Positions 8,370 through 17,276 are shown, numbered from the stretch's first letter. The stretch is 34,936 nucleotides of DNA from Deltaproteobacteria bacterium (GCA_026388365.1 JAPLJW010000257.1:1-34936), one strand, 5' to 3'. Notes: a model not told the origin generated them from the sequence alone. Numbers and translations: made by a program.

Positions 8370-9443
8370 TCATTTTGAGTGGATGACGGATTTCTGAATA
8401 AAACTTCCGGGATAAGTTTCTCCAATCTGATGATCCTTGAGATACTGGAGGGCGGCGTCAGGGTTTTCAAATTGTCCGAGCAGAACCCGATACCACTGGC
8501 CCTTGCCTGGGATAGAAACCGCTTCCACCCGGATCGCGAACTTCTTGGCCTGTATTTCTTTTGCCAAGGCCTCTGCCTTGTCTCTTGCCGGATAGGCGCT
8601 GACCTGAATGCTGTAGGGTCCCCTGGTCTTTGTTTCAACGCTGATTCGATCCGGAGGCGTGATCTCCTGCTTTGTCAAGGGAGGTGAGGATGGCTTTGGT
8701 TCGTTCCGGATCCCAGCCCTGGTTAGTTGGGCAGGCAAAGGAGGCGATGCTATCTCGGGAGGGACATTGTGCGGTGTGTCAACGCGAAAGGGTGGTTCAA
8801 GCCACTGCCGACCATCAAAATATTGGGTATGGGTTGTCAGTCTGTTGATGCGGAGTGGATAATCCTTGCCTTCCAGCCGGACGGCTTCATAGTGATAAAG
8901 GGTTGGCCACAATAAAACCAGGAGAAGAATGATCGCGATGAGGGCGCCCGGGGCGAGCAGCCACGGGCGGAGTTTAAATGTCGATCTTGAAAACACGTTG
9001 ACGTTCGCCCGGACAGGCGCCGTCTCTTCCAGATCGGGATTTACGGGAAAGGACAGGAGCGCTGTTGATGAAGGTGGATACGTTGCATCTCCCGGATCGG
9101 CTGTTTCTCGGGCCGCGTGCAAAAATAAAAGCTTCTCGTAGGCATTCTTGATTTCCTTCAGCTTTTCCGTTGACTTCTCTTTCCAGGATGGAACATGAGG
9201 ATAACGCTCAGGGTCCCAAGCGCTGGTCATTCTTCCATAGGCGAGGCGGATGTCCGATAAAGAAACGTTGGGATGGATCTGCAGAATTTTGTAATAGGGA
9301 TCCGGATTTTCCGCAATATCGAATGCAACCTCGGGGGAATCTGGGGAGTCCACCCGCCGGTATATTGATTCCAGTTCATGGACCAGTCGGCCGTCTTCCT
9401 GAGTAACCTGGTCATCCTGTCGCCGTTTCGGGTCATCGGTCAT
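8370..9443 (-). CDS. degenerate J-domain, single-pass membrane protein with C-terminal SPOR domain
   Basis: A 357-aa protein in three parts. Residues about 50-109 resemble a DnaJ J domain (DPYYKILQIHPNVSLSDIRLAYGRM...EIKNAYEKLL is split here only to show its helices II and IV), but the HPD loop is replaced by WDPERYPH. A hydrophobic segment at about 162-182 is preceded by basic residues, suggesting a cytoplasmic N-terminus. A proline-rich linker leads to a SPOR domain at about 275-340 (YSIQVSAYPARDKAEALAKE, then WYRVLLGQF). SPOR domains bind denuded septal peptidoglycan in the periplasm. The start at 9443 is chosen because its ATG overlaps the upstream stop (TAATG) with AAAGGA upstream; an ATG at 9461 lacks a good site. 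It is the last gene of the MinD-like/J-HTH/J-SPOR operon. The link to cell division is inferred. Confidence 0.82.
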   Translation of the reverse strand: MTDDPKRRQDDQVTQEDGRLVHELESIYRRVDSPDSPEVAFDIAENPDPYYKILQIHPNVSLSDIRLAYGRMTSAWDPERYPHVPSWKEKSTEKLKEIKNAYEKLLFLHAARETADPGDATYPPSSTALLSFPVNPDLEETAPVRANVNVFSRSTFKLRPWLLAPGALIAIILLLVLLWPTLYHYEAVRLEGKDYPLRINRLTTHTQYFDGRQWLEPPFRVDTPHNVPPEIASPPLPAQLTRAGIRNEPKPSSPPLTKQEITPPDRISVETKTRGPYSIQVSAYPARDKAEALAKEIQAKKFAIRVEAVSIPGKGQWYRVLLGQFENPDAALQYLKDHQIGETYPGSFIQKSVIHSK

Positions 9444-10090
9444 TAAGGCGTTCCTTTGCATTCATCCATGTGTTTCAAGTAAGCTTGAGCCAAATGATCG
9501 GGATCAATATCAAGCGCGTGGGCGTAAGATTTCAGAAAACCCTTGACGTAAACACGCGGCGGCAAAAGATCGAAGCGATCTTCCTCGATGGCTTGAAGCG
9601 CCGCCATCCCCACCTTGCTCTGAAAAAAAACATGATCCAGAGAGACACCTTTTTTTTCCCGGATGATCTTGAGATCCGCCCCGGTAAGCGTTTCCCGGTG
9701 AAGCATGGCTTGCAGGAAAGGGTCCTTTATGGCAGCTGAATTTGCATGAATCGTGGGCGACAGGGTTGCATGATCCCGCTTGAACAGGTAGAGAGGAGTG
9801 GAGATCTTCGTTGTGTCACGATATTGCCGTCCTTCGTCCATCCGGCCCTGGGAAATGAGTTCCTGATCATAGGCGGATCTTGACCGGCTGTTGATGAGCA
9901 CCAGATAGGCACTTTCCAGCTCAGCCAGGATCTTTTTTTGCTCGGTTTCCGTGAAAAAGGAATACGAGCTTATAGATTCATAGGCATAGAGCTCATGCGC
10001 CTCCTCGTAGGCGCGGCGAATTTCATAAGGCGACGCATCGACGGCAACGTCGAGAAGCTCGTATAATGTTTTGTTATGCAAAGGTGTCAT
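9443..10090 (-). CDS. degenerate J-domain protein with RodZ-like helix-turn-helix
   Basis: A soluble protein of about 215 aa. The N-terminal 70 residues have the J-domain pattern (YELLDVAVDASPYEIRRAYEEA, split as YELLDV and SPYEIRRAYEEA, then LESAYLVLINSRSRSAYD), but no HPD tripeptide, so Hsp70 stimulation is doubtful. The C-terminal 70 residues match the RodZ-type HTH_25 domain: LKIIREKKGVSLDHV, a recognition-helix region, AIEEDRFDLLP, then VYVKGFLKSYAHALDID. RodZ uses this fold to contact MreB, but no membrane segment is present here. The start is uncertain. ATG 10090 lies 22 nt after the upstream stop, whereas a GTG at 10126 would overlap that stop by 14 nt; neither has a strong ribosome binding site. 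The gene lies between a MinD-like ATPase and a SPOR protein, with one-base coupling to the latter. Confidence 0.8.
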   Translation of the reverse strand: MTPLHNKTLYELLDVAVDASPYEIRRAYEEAHELYAYESISSYSFFTETEQKKILAELESAYLVLINSRSRSAYDQELISQGRMDEGRQYRDTTKISTPLYLFKRDHATLSPTIHANSAAIKDPFLQAMLHRETLTGADLKIIREKKGVSLDHVFFQSKVGMAALQAIEEDRFDLLPPRVYVKGFLKSYAHALDIDPDHLAQAYLKHMDECKGTP

Positions 10091-10112
10091 CGGTTTGGAA
10101 AAAATTTCCCGG

Positions 10113-11063
10113 CTAAGACGATTCACTCAAGACCCGACGCGCGGATTCCAGGGGCCGATCCTGGATTAGCAGCAGTTGCCTGCAACATTCCCTGAGGTCG
10201 AGGGCGGTTTGCGTATAGGGATACAAGTCGATGAAAGGGGTCGTTTTACACACTGCATTGTGGACCCGGTCATCGAAGCCGACGTTTCCCAGGAAATGCA
10301 TCTTCAGATTCAGATGTTTTTCAATGATCCGACAGATCATTTTACCAATGTTGGGATTATCCTGCTTGCGGTGCTGGTTGACGATCAGTTTGAATTCGAA
10401 GGCCCGCAGCGCCCTTTCCAGGATCATCCCCTTTTCAGGGTCCAGTTCCCTGATGACGTGTAGAAGAAGATCGGGATTCGTCACCGTGGCATGACGGTTC
10501 TGTTCTTCCGCCTCTCGCGCCAGGTTCCGGAAAGCGTGACCATTCAGGGTCTGTCGAATTTTACGGAAATAGACCGATCGGATCAAACGATAGATGTTTT
10601 CAATGGCGGTCGGCTCCGGGGTTGTCACAAAAATACCCGAAGGGGAGGTCATGAAGAAGTCAATGGTATTGAAGGACGTGCCGGCGCCAAGATCCAGGAG
10701 GATGTAATCGAAGGGCAGTATGCCGATATGACGGATAATTTTCAGTTTCTGTTCGTGGGCCAGATTGGCGATATCCAGGGTGTTCCTGGCGCCGCTGATC
10801 AGAAAAAGATTGGGGGTTGGCGTTTCGATAATCGCTTCCGAGAGGCTCTCGCAATTTTTCCTGATAAAGTCGGACAGGCTCAGGGGAGGATGAGGGATAC
10901 CGGTCATCGTGTGCAGATTGGCGGCGCCGAGATCGAGGTCAATCAGGAGAGTCCGGTAGCCCTCCTTCGCCAGGATAATCCCGAGGCAACCGGTCAGAAA
11001 GCTCTTCCCTGAACCGCCTTTCCCCCCTCCGATTGGCCATACATGCGACATCCCATCAACCAT
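10113..11063 (-). CDS. MinD/FlhG-like P-loop ATPase
   Basis: A 316-aa SIMIBI-class ATPase of the MinD/ParA/FlhG family. It has the deviant Walker A GGKGGSGKS near residue 14 with the signature second Lys, switch I-like DLDLGAANLHTMTG, and Walker B-like YILLDLGAG. Such ATPases dimerise on ATP binding and position cell-division, flagellar or chromosome-segregation complexes at the membrane or poles. An FlhG-like reading fits, but no flagellar gene is nearby and no clear C-terminal amphipathic membrane helix stands out. It is the first gene of an operon with the J-HTH and J-SPOR proteins, behind a strong promoter (11119-11147). ATG 11063 and ATG 11051 are both possible starts; neither has a strong Shine-Dalgarno sequence. 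Confidence 0.85.
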   Translation of the reverse strand: MVDGMSHVWPIGGGKGGSGKSFLTGCLGIILAKEGYRTLLIDLDLGAANLHTMTGIPHPPLSLSDFIRKNCESLSEAIIETPTPNLFLISGARNTLDIANLAHEQKLKIIRHIGILPFDYILLDLGAGTSFNTIDFFMTSPSGIFVTTPEPTAIENIYRLIRSVYFRKIRQTLNGHAFRNLAREAEEQNRHATVTNPDLLLHVIRELDPEKGMILERALRAFEFKLIVNQHRKQDNPNIGKMICRIIEKHLNLKMHFLGNVGFDDRVHNAVCKTTPFIDLYPYTQTALDLRECCRQLLLIQDRPLESARRVLSESS

Positions 11064-11118
11064 GACGGCATCTCATAAACAGCATTCCGGAAAAGAAACC
11101 ACCCAAGGATCGGTGCTC

Positions 11119-11147
11119 ATTATCATGGAATGAACTTACGATGTCAA
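11119..11147 (-). promoter_or_regulatory. sigma-70 promoter for the MinD-like/J-HTH/J-SPOR operon
   Basis: On the minus strand TTGACA (11147-11142), a 17-bp spacer and GATAAT (11124-11119) give a near-consensus promoter. The expected leader to the ATPase start is about 50 nt. Confidence 0.62.
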
Positions 11148-11298
11148 TCATATCTGTGCGCGAATAGCCTCAAATTAATTTATCCATTGACACCCGGAGG
11201 CCTTATGAGTGTATTTGAAGTCGAGCGATTGCGGTTCACGAAAAATGACATGTGCCCGATGAGAAATGCCACGGTTCAAATGCAACGGAGGAATAGCT

Positions 11299-11811
11299 TC
11301 ATCCCTTCAACGTGAATCGCCACTTGCAATACAAATCCTTGGGATGGGGATCGGGTGGCGCAAACAGACATTGCACTTCAATGCTCGGGTCGATCTCCCG
11401 CGCATAACTCTCAAACTCACCCCGGTGCATCTCTTTGCACACAAACTCCCCCAATCCTCTTTTGAGGCGTGCTTCCTGGGTGGGGCAGACGGGAACGGTG
11501 ATGATCACTTCGCCCTCCTTCTCCTCAATCTGATAGCCCACCAGGATGGTCCAGGGAAAATACCTTAAAGCTTGTACAAAACCCTTAAGACCTACCTCCT
11601 TGACTCCAAAGCGCTGGATCAGATCTTTCGCAGCCATTCCGCCCACACGGTCCCACACCTGTTCATTGAGCCTCTCGGCCGTGGGTTGATCGAACATTTT
11701 AGCCACAGATAGAAACCAGAAGGCGTCCATGACTCGGTAGTGCCAAAGCAAAAATTGGATATAATTCTTAAGCTCGGAGGCATCCATCTTTTCAAATATT
11801 TTAAGATCCAT
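11299..11811 (-). CDS. DUF6125 family protein
   Basis: A 170-aa protein matching the DUF6125 pattern found in anaerobic bacteria and archaea; its function is unknown. Recognisable features are the N-terminal helix with [32 protein letters not shown], and the C-terminal IDPSIEVQC...[15 protein letters not shown]. Four conserved Cys plus the DPHP histidine could bind a metal or cluster; that is inference. The start ATG has AGGAG 6 nt upstream. The gene stands alone on the minus strand with gaps on both sides, so its partners are not apparent. Confidence 0.75.
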   Translation of the reverse strand: MDLKIFEKMDASELKNYIQFLLWHYRVMDAFWFLSVAKMFDQPTAERLNEQVWDRVGGMAAKDLIQRFGVKEVGLKGFVQALRYFPWTILVGYQIEEKEGEVIITVPVCPTQEARLKRGLGEFVCKEMHRGEFESYAREIDPSIEVQCLFAPPDPHPKDLYCKWRFTLKG

Positions 11812-11915
11812 ATGTTTCTCCTGGTCAGTTATGTCCCTATGGATGTTTTTTATTCCACTGATAGTTTACAACATTTTAACACCATGGCGGAGCGGGGGTA
11901 ATGACCCATAAACCG

Positions 11916-12044
11916 TTACCGGTCCAGCCTATGGATACCTGCCGCGATGGCATCCCGGACGGCGGCGGCGTATTCTTCCGGGGTGATCCGCCGGTAGATC
12001 ATGGGATCGTCGATGGCCTCGCTGTGGGGGCGGTATTGGGCCAT
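11916..12044 (-). pseudogene. C-terminal remnant of a radical SAM protein (PflA-like, COG1313 type)
   Basis: A 42-codon frame beginning MAQYRPHSEAIDDP and continuing YRRITPEEYAAAVRDAI to RLDR. This is the typical C-terminal tail of PflA-like radical SAM proteins (consensus roughly MxQYRP...RRITxEEY...A...GL.RLD). The catalytic domain with its CxxxCxxC cluster is absent; the upstream sequence belongs to the RNase Z-like gene in another frame. The ATG overlaps that gene's TGA (TGATG). It is best read as a gene tail left by a deletion or rearrangement, though translation by coupling cannot be excluded. Confidence 0.65.
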
Positions 12045-13048
12045 CACACCGGATCCCCCCGGAACGCCGTCATGGCTTCTTCGACCAAGAGATGCGGAGC
12101 GATCTTGTATTTCGGGGAAAAGTGAAAGGGGACCATCCGTTTCACATGGGCCTGTCTCGCCAGCGTGCCCGCCTGCCGGGCGGTGAGGTGATATTTCCTG
12201 GTCGCCGTTTCCACATCATCCTGAAGAAAGGTCGTTTCGATAAAGAGCATATCGACATGATCGGCCAGTTCAAGGATAGCGGCGCAATTTATCGGGCTAT
12301 CGATCGCGTCGGTGACATAGCCGATCCGCAGGCCCGGACTCACCTTCACGGTCCGTTTGACTACGCCCAGTGGCAGCCACTTTTCCCTGACATTGCCGTG
12401 TGGATTCCTGGACCAGATCCGTACGGGTGTCTCATCGGCGTCGCCGTTTACGAGATGTTCTTTCAAGGTCATCAGCCACACGCCGGTGGGCAGCTCCATC
12501 TCCTCTAGAACCGTCTTGAGGATGTTGAACCGCTGCCGCTCCTCGAACCGGAAAGCCAGACAAGGGATGAGGTGATCGAGAAAGAGGCCCTGTACTGTAA
12601 AAAAACGGGTCTCCACGAGAAGGCGGTCAAAGGCGCGGCCCTCCTCAAGGGTTTCCGGCTGGAAAGCGGTCTGGCAACGATACTGTTTTGTGGTCTGCGC
12701 ATCCGGATGGAGCTCAGTCGCGATGATGGCAAAATCGTTCGTGTAATTTTCCACCAGATTCCAGGTGTAGGCCGCCAGTTTGTGCTCAAGCTGCCGGAGA
12801 AACCCCGGCGGGCCGAAGAGGTGCAGGTGCTTGTCCCGGCCCAGACAGAGCCTGAGCAGATGGTCAAACCCGATAAAGTGGTCCATGTGGGTGTGCGACA
12901 CAAAGATGTAATCGGCTTTCAGGAGTTTGCGGGGCGGAAGGAGATGCAGATCGCCGAGGTCGAAAAGGACGGCCTCGCGGCGGTACTTACATTCCACGTA
13001 AACCCCGGGATCTCCGAAAGGATCGTTGATGAGGGCAGCGCTATACAT
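12044..13048 (-). CDS. RNase Z-like metallo-beta-lactamase-fold hydrolase
   Basis: A 334-aa MBL-fold hydrolase related to tRNase Z/ElaC. It has VSHTHMDHFIGFDHLLR (HxHxDH zinc motif), a C-terminal ETTFL acidic zinc-ligand segment, HLTARQAGTLARQAHVKR, and PFHFSPKY with the final zinc histidine; the last two are hallmarks of the RNase Z group. The family processes tRNA 3' ends, but this longer subgroup is often annotated only by homology, so tRNA processing is an inference. The start at 13048 gives the expected N-terminus (MYSAALINDPFGDPGVYVE) two bases after the sixA stop; an ATG at 13090 would overlap sixA substantially. It is part of the rimI-pyr directon. Confidence 0.75.
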   Translation of the reverse strand: MYSAALINDPFGDPGVYVECKYRREAVLFDLGDLHLLPPRKLLKADYIFVSHTHMDHFIGFDHLLRLCLGRDKHLHLFGPPGFLRQLEHKLAAYTWNLVENYTNDFAIIATELHPDAQTTKQYRCQTAFQPETLEEGRAFDRLLVETRFFTVQGLFLDHLIPCLAFRFEERQRFNILKTVLEEMELPTGVWLMTLKEHLVNGDADETPVRIWSRNPHGNVREKWLPLGVVKRTVKVSPGLRIGYVTDAIDSPINCAAILELADHVDMLFIETTFLQDDVETATRKYHLTARQAGTLARQAHVKRMVPFHFSPKYKIAPHLLVEEAMTAFRGDPV

Positions 13049-13050
13049 CG

Positions 13051-13512
13051 CTACACCATCTTCGGCATCAGCGCCCATTTGATATGCCATGGACCGTTCT
13101 TATCCGTCCGGTCGAGACAGACGATCCCGGCCGTCTGGAATTTAATAATGGATCTGTCCGGCGATCCGGTGACTAAATAAGAGACGAGCCGCTCCATGAA
13201 AGGGAGATGGCCGACCATCATCGTGTTCAGGGCCTGATCGAGTTTCGGCACGATCGCCGCGACATCGTCATACGGGTTGATCGCCTCGATTTCCGCTACC
13301 CCTTCGGAGGGTTTCAGGTGGTTGTAAAAGATCTCGGCCGTCTGCCTTGCCCGGGTCTTGCCGCTGTGAAGGATCTGCGAAACCGGAATATTAAATGCGG
13401 CAGTTAGTTGAGCCATACCGTCAATCGTCACTTTCCCTGCTTCCGTTAAAGAACGGTCCGGATCCGAAGCTTCCGAATAGGCTTCACCGTGTCGCACAAG
13501 ATAAAGAGGCAT
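13051..13512 (-). CDS. sixA: phosphohistidine phosphatase SixA-like
   Basis: A 153-aa histidine-phosphatase-superfamily protein. It starts MPLYLVRHGEAYS, with the catalytic His in RHG at residue 8, then SGKTRARQTAEI and MMVGHLPFMERLVSYL with the second catalytic His. SixA proteins remove phosphate from His residues, for example on HPt domains or PTS proteins. The start at 13512 is preferred: GGTGA lies 5 nt upstream and the RHG motif is then at its usual position. A longer frame to 13680 runs into the preceding gene. It shares a directon with PTS EIIA/EIIB, which are themselves phosphorylated on His, so a functional link is possible but unproven. Confidence 0.85.
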   Translation of the reverse strand: MPLYLVRHGEAYSEASDPDRSLTEAGKVTIDGMAQLTAAFNIPVSQILHSGKTRARQTAEIFYNHLKPSEGVAEIEAINPYDDVAAIVPKLDQALNTMMVGHLPFMERLVSYLVTGSPDRSIIKFQTAGIVCLDRTDKNGPWHIKWALMPKMV

Positions 13513-13550
13513 GACAGTCACCATTATTGAGCGTACGGGGTGCCGTAGCG

Positions 13551-14234
13551 TCATCCGTTCTGGTGCAGGCAGCGCCTGATGTAACGCTCGACGCTGTCGT
13601 TGGAGCGAAAAATGCCGAAGTGCCCCTCGCAGAGGATATCGGGTTTGAGGGCGAGGATCATCTCCATGGATGTCCGCCATCGGGTGATGTCGGAGCCGAA
13701 GGCCGGCAGGAAGGGGCCGTGGATATCCTGGCCGAATAGGATCCGCCGGCCGTCGCGTTCCAGCAGGATGACGATGGAGCCGGGGGTGTGGCCGGGGGCG
13801 TGCAGGCAGCGAAGGTTTTCCCCGTTAAACGAAAGAGTCTCTTCACTGACCGCAAGCTTCCGATCGATGGGCGTCGGCGGAAAATCGACGCCGTACCAGT
13901 CGGCCGCCGTTCGGACAAAATCGCCGGTTTCGATCGCCTGAGCGTCCAGCTCGTGAATGAGGATTTTCAAGTCGAGGCGCCGGCGCAGTTCGGGGGCCGC
14001 GCCGATATGGTCGATGTGGGCGTGGGTAAGGATCAGCGTGGAGATGCTTCTCGGGTCGATGCCCGCGGCGTCGATATTCGCCAGAATGGTCTTGAGGCTT
14101 CTTCCGGCGCCGCAGTCGATCATGACCGCTTCCCCGCCGAAATCGATCACAAAGGAGGTGGCGTCCTCGGCGTGCGAGATCTGTGGTCCGCCAACCAGAT
14201 AAACGCCCCGGGCTATCCGCTCTGTATCCGGCAT
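13551..14234 (-). CDS. glyoxalase II-like MBL-fold hydrolase
   Basis: A 227-aa metallo-beta-lactamase-fold protein. It carries LTHAHIDHIGAAPELR (HxHxDH), APGHTPGSIVI (third zinc His), FGQDIHGPF (bridging Asp) and CEGHFGIF (last His), the full glyoxalase II-type ligand set. The substrate is not predictable; thioester hydrolysis or other roles are possible. ATG 14234 has AAAGG about 8 nt upstream. It lies directly downstream of pyrD, and only about 40 bp separate it from sixA. Confidence 0.82.
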   Translation of the reverse strand: MPDTERIARGVYLVGGPQISHAEDATSFVIDFGGEAVMIDCGAGRSLKTILANIDAAGIDPRSISTLILTHAHIDHIGAAPELRRRLDLKILIHELDAQAIETGDFVRTAADWYGVDFPPTPIDRKLAVSEETLSFNGENLRCLHAPGHTPGSIVILLERDGRRILFGQDIHGPFLPAFGSDITRWRTSMEMILALKPDILCEGHFGIFRSNDSVERYIRRCLHQNG

Positions 14235-14250
14235 TTTCGTTGCCTTTTCA

Positions 14251-15195
14251 CTATGGATCGGTTTTGAGCGATCCGATCAATTCGTCGATCCGGCCGATCC
14301 CGTGCCGGATCATATATGCTTCGATTCCGTCCAGGATCCCCATCGTCGCGGCGGGATGGATGAAATTGGCCGTGCCGATCTCGATGGCCGTCGCTCCCAC
14401 AATGAGAAATTCCAGGGCATCGGCGGCATTCGAGATCCCGCCGATGCCGATGATCGGGATCTTCAGGCAGCGGACCGCTTGCCACACCATCCGGAGGGCA
14501 ACCGGTTTGACGGCCGGTCCTGAAAGCCCGCCGGTGATGTTCGCCAGGTGGGGGCGACTGCGTTCGATATCCACCGACATCCCTGTCAGCGTGTTGATCA
14601 GGGAGACCGCGTCGGCGCCGGCCGCCTCGACCGCCAGGGCGATCTCGGTGATGTCGGTCACGTTCGGCGTCAGCTTGACGATGAGGGGAAACCTGGTTAC
14701 GGCACGGACCTTCTTCGTGACATCGGCTGCAACATCGGGATTCGCGCCGAAGGCGACGCCCCCTTTTTTCACGTTCGGACAGGAGATGTTGACCTCAATG
14801 CCGTGCACGCCTTCGGCGCCGTTCAGGATTTCAGCAATACGGCGGTATTCATCGACCGTTTCGCCGAAAATGTTGACGATGACGGCAATATTGAACTGAC
14901 GCAGAAAAGGCAATTTGTCTGCGATGAACGCCCGGACGCCGATGTTCTGAAGCCCGATGGCGTTGAGCATCCCGCAGGGGGTTTCCATGATCCGGGGCGA
15001 TGGATTGCCCGCCCGCGGTTCGAGGGAAAGACCCTTGACCACAACCGCCCCCAAGCGGTTCAAATCGCAGAACGGGGCGAACTCTTCACCGTAGCCGAAG
15101 GTTCCCGACGCGGTCATGACGGGATTCTTGAGGGCAAGGCCGCCGATCCGCACCCCGAGCGCAATGCCGCTGATACCGTTCTTATCTGCTTCCAT
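14251..15195 (-). CDS. pyrD: dihydroorotate dehydrogenase, class 1B catalytic subunit
   Basis: A 314-aa FMN enzyme oxidising dihydroorotate to orotate in pyrimidine synthesis. Its N-terminus is [22 protein letters not shown]. It also has [22 protein letters not shown] with the catalytic Cys diagnostic for class 1, [27 protein letters not shown] and [11 protein letters not shown] (FMN phosphate binding). The class 1B heterotetramer is supported by pyrK immediately upstream. The start at 15195 has AGGA 8 nt upstream and lies 10 nt past the pyrK stop; an in-frame ATG at 15294 would overlap pyrK. Electrons pass through PyrK to NAD+, which suits an anaerobe. Confidence 0.93.
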   Translation of the reverse strand: MEADKNGISGIALGVRIGGLALKNPVMTASGTFGYGEEFAPFCDLNRLGAVVVKGLSLEPRAGNPSPRIMETPCGMLNAIGLQNIGVRAFIADKLPFLRQFNIAVIVNIFGETVDEYRRIAEILNGAEGVHGIEVNISCPNVKKGGVAFGANPDVAADVTKKVRAVTRFPLIVKLTPNVTDITEIALAVEAAGADAVSLINTLTGMSVDIERSRPHLANITGGLSGPAVKPVALRMVWQAVRCLKIPIIGIGGISNAADALEFLIVGATAIEIGTANFIHPAATMGILDGIEAYMIRHGIGRIDELIGSLKTDP

Positions 15196-15205
15196 AAGCG
15201 TTGTC

Positions 15206-16054
15206 CTATTCGTCCGGGCAAGGATTCGGGGCGATCTCCCGAATATCAAAAACCGGGCCGTCGCAGCAGACCCTACGGTAGGCGCTTTTCCCATTGCTGT
15301 CTGTAATAGGCACAGCGCATCCCAGGCAGGCGCCGATGCCGCAGGCCATCCGCTCCTCCAGGGACACCTCGCAGCGGATCACGGTCTTCCGGACGAGAAG
15401 CCCGAGAGATTGGATCATCGCAGCCGGTCCGCAGGCATAGATCATCGTTTCTTGCGGTTCGTAGCCGCAAAGTTCGCAGCGCAGAAAATCGGTGACGAGG
15501 CCGTGATACCCCGCGCTGCCGTCGTCGGTGGCCTTCCGGAGGTCGCAGAAACCCTGCAGCCGGTCGAGTCCCGGCAGGAGTTCCGCCGTTTTAGCGCCGA
15601 CATAGGCCGTGATTTCTGTCCCTTGCAGAGAATTATCCCGCAGAAAGCCCTCATGAAGCAGATAGGTTAAAGGGGCCACGCCGGCGCCGCCGGCCAGAAG
15701 GATCACCTTCCGGACATCGCGATACAGGGTAAACCCCCTGCCGATGGGACCGAGGACGGTCAAGGAAGCGCCCGTTTTCATCCGGGAAAAAAGAGAGGTC
15801 CCCCGACCCGCGACACGACAGAGCAGATCCAGGATTGCATAACCGCCTTCCCGGTGAAACCCGTAAACGCTCAGCGGCCTAGGCAGCAAGGGTTCTTTGC
15901 GCTCGGGATCGCGGATCATGACGAACTGCCCCGGGTGCGGCGTAGCAAAGGAGGGATGCAGCTTGAGGGTAAGCAGAAAGTGGTCCGGGGCGACGCCGAG
16001 ATTCCCGATCACCTCTCCGGCCGCCATGGATGGCCGTTCATGTGATACCGTCAT
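15206..16054 (-). CDS. pyrK: dihydroorotate dehydrogenase electron transfer subunit
   Basis: A 282-aa ferredoxin-reductase-type subunit that carries FAD and a [2Fe-2S] cluster and passes electrons from PyrD to NAD+. Visible motifs are [17 protein letters not shown] (FAD binding), [21 protein letters not shown] (NAD(P) binding) and [11 protein letters not shown]-terminal cluster follows in [15 protein letters not shown] and VCCDGPVF, holding the Cys that bind [2Fe-2S]. The start at 16054 is chosen from GGGAG 7 nt upstream and family length; an ATG at 16264 would run far into rimI. It is co-directional with pyrD and rimI. Confidence 0.92.
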   Translation of the reverse strand: MTVSHERPSMAAGEVIGNLGVAPDHFLLTLKLHPSFATPHPGQFVMIRDPERKEPLLPRPLSVYGFHREGGYAILDLLCRVAGRGTSLFSRMKTGASLTVLGPIGRGFTLYRDVRKVILLAGGAGVAPLTYLLHEGFLRDNSLQGTEITAYVGAKTAELLPGLDRLQGFCDLRKATDDGSAGYHGLVTDFLRCELCGYEPQETMIYACGPAAMIQSLGLLVRKTVIRCEVSLEERMACGIGACLGCAVPITDSNGKSAYRRVCCDGPVFDIREIAPNPCPDE

Positions 16055-16083
16055 TTCCTGTCTCCCTGTTCCGAAGCCGGTGG

Positions 16084-16563
16084 TTACTCCGCCGGAATCT
16101 GTTCCAGATCCGCCGACATGATCAGGGCATCCTCCCCCGTATCCGTGTAATAAAAACGGCGAACGCCCCTTACGGAAAATCCAAACTTTTCGTATAATTT
16201 CTGCGCCGGAAGGTTGGAGCTGCGGACCTCCAGGGTCACGAAGCGCGCCCCTTCCCGTTGACAATCCCGGATCACTTTGGAGAGCAACCGGGAGGCGATC
16301 CCGCCCTTTCGCAGATCCTTCCGGACCGCAATGTTGTGGAGGTGAATCTCATCCGCCACCCGCCAGAAAACAACATATCCGACAACCGCTCTCTTCTGCT
16401 CCGGTACGGCCTTTCCGACAAGCATCCGGGAGAGGGAATTGGCCATTTCGCTGCGGAAAAGCCCCGGCGACCACGGAGTCGGGAATGAATCTTTTTCGAT
16501 CTCAAGGATTTCAACCAGATCACCTTCTTCATATTCACCGATGGTCAGGCCGTTAAGGTCCAT
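16084..16563 (-). CDS. rimI: ribosomal-protein-alanine N-acetyltransferase RimI-like
   Basis: A 159-aa GNAT acetyltransferase. It shows the RimI N-terminal pattern FPTPWSPGLFRSEM, HLHNIAVRKDLRKGGIASRLL (acetyl-CoA binding R/QxxGxG/A variant), and LEVRSSNLPAQKLYEKFGF. RimI acetylates the N-terminus of ribosomal protein S18, and this group may have other targets. It starts only 3 nt after the EIIC stop, so translational coupling to the PTS genes is likely. Confidence 0.87.
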   Translation of the reverse strand: MDLNGLTIGEYEEGDLVEILEIEKDSFPTPWSPGLFRSEMANSLSRMLVGKAVPEQKRAVVGYVVFWRVADEIHLHNIAVRKDLRKGGIASRLLSKVIRDCQREGARFVTLEVRSSNLPAQKLYEKFGFSVRGVRRFYYTDTGEDALIMSADLEQIPAE

Positions 16564-16566
16564 GTT

Positions 16567-17262
16567 TCAAACATACCGGATATAATGTAGAATAACCGTC
16601 ATCATCAAAAACGCGGCGCAAAAGATCGGGAGCGAACCGCGCAGATTGATGGTGTTCAGCGCGACCGCGGCGCCGATCAGGGGAATGATGCCGTAGACCA
16701 GGTTCAGACCCCGGATGATCCATGGTGCAAGACGGGGATAGACCCAGGTCATCGCGCCCACGCCGATTGGAAGAGCAATCAGGATCATCACCGTCGGAAG
16801 AAGCCAGCCCCTCAGTGCCGCGCGGAGATGATTTCTCGAAATGGAACGGATATCCCCCTGGGCGGATGCGCTTACGGCATCTCTGGCCAGTTTTTCATTG
16901 CCGCAGACGACCCACAGCTCCATTTTTTGCGCCAGCACGGCAAGCGGGATAAAAATGAGGACGGCCAGTGCAATCAGGCCCTGCGGCAGGCCTCCCAAGA
17001 TTCGTCCGCTTTCGATGGCGCCGGCGGCGATCAGGACGGCGGCGATGGTATCGTTGGGAGGGATGTAGGCGCCGATCGGAAGGCGGTCGATCCAGAAGAG
17101 TTCGATAAACGCGCCGGCGATCAGGCCCGTATAGGGATCACCGAGAATCAGACCGATCACGGGGGCTGCCACAATCGGCCGGGAGATCAGGGCCTGCACG
17201 AAAATGCGATCCAGGCAGAGAATCCCGCCGACAATGGATACGATCAGAACATTCATGATCAT
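16567..17262 (-). CDS. PTS mannose/sorbose-family EIIC membrane component
   Basis: A 231-aa polytopic membrane protein of the PTS-II mannose family. It shows the conserved LDRIFVQALISRPIVAAPV, the GLILGDPYTGLIAGAFIELFWI region (split: GLILGDPYTGLIAG and FIELFWIDRLPIGAYIPPND), and further hydrophobic segments to the C-terminus. EIIC forms part of the sugar channel, normally together with EIID. No EIID is encoded next to it: rimI follows at once. The transported sugar cannot be inferred. A palindromic hairpin (17277-17304) separates it from EIIB and could affect the relative expression of the two. The start is ATG 17262 or ATG 17256, with no strong ribosome binding site. Confidence 0.87.
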   Translation of the reverse strand: MIMNVLIVSIVGGILCLDRIFVQALISRPIVAAPVIGLILGDPYTGLIAGAFIELFWIDRLPIGAYIPPNDTIAAVLIAAGAIESGRILGGLPQGLIALAVLIFIPLAVLAQKMELWVVCGNEKLARDAVSASAQGDIRSISRNHLRAALRGWLLPTVMILIALPIGVGAMTWVYPRLAPWIIRGLNLVYGIIPLIGAAVALNTINLRGSLPIFCAAFLMMTVILHYIRYV

Positions 17263-17276
17263 AGGATCCGCTTTTC

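Noticed and set aside
8215..8397. 60-aa plus-strand ORF after hrpA
   Set aside because: No ribosome binding site or family signature, and it overlaps the SPOR-protein gene end.
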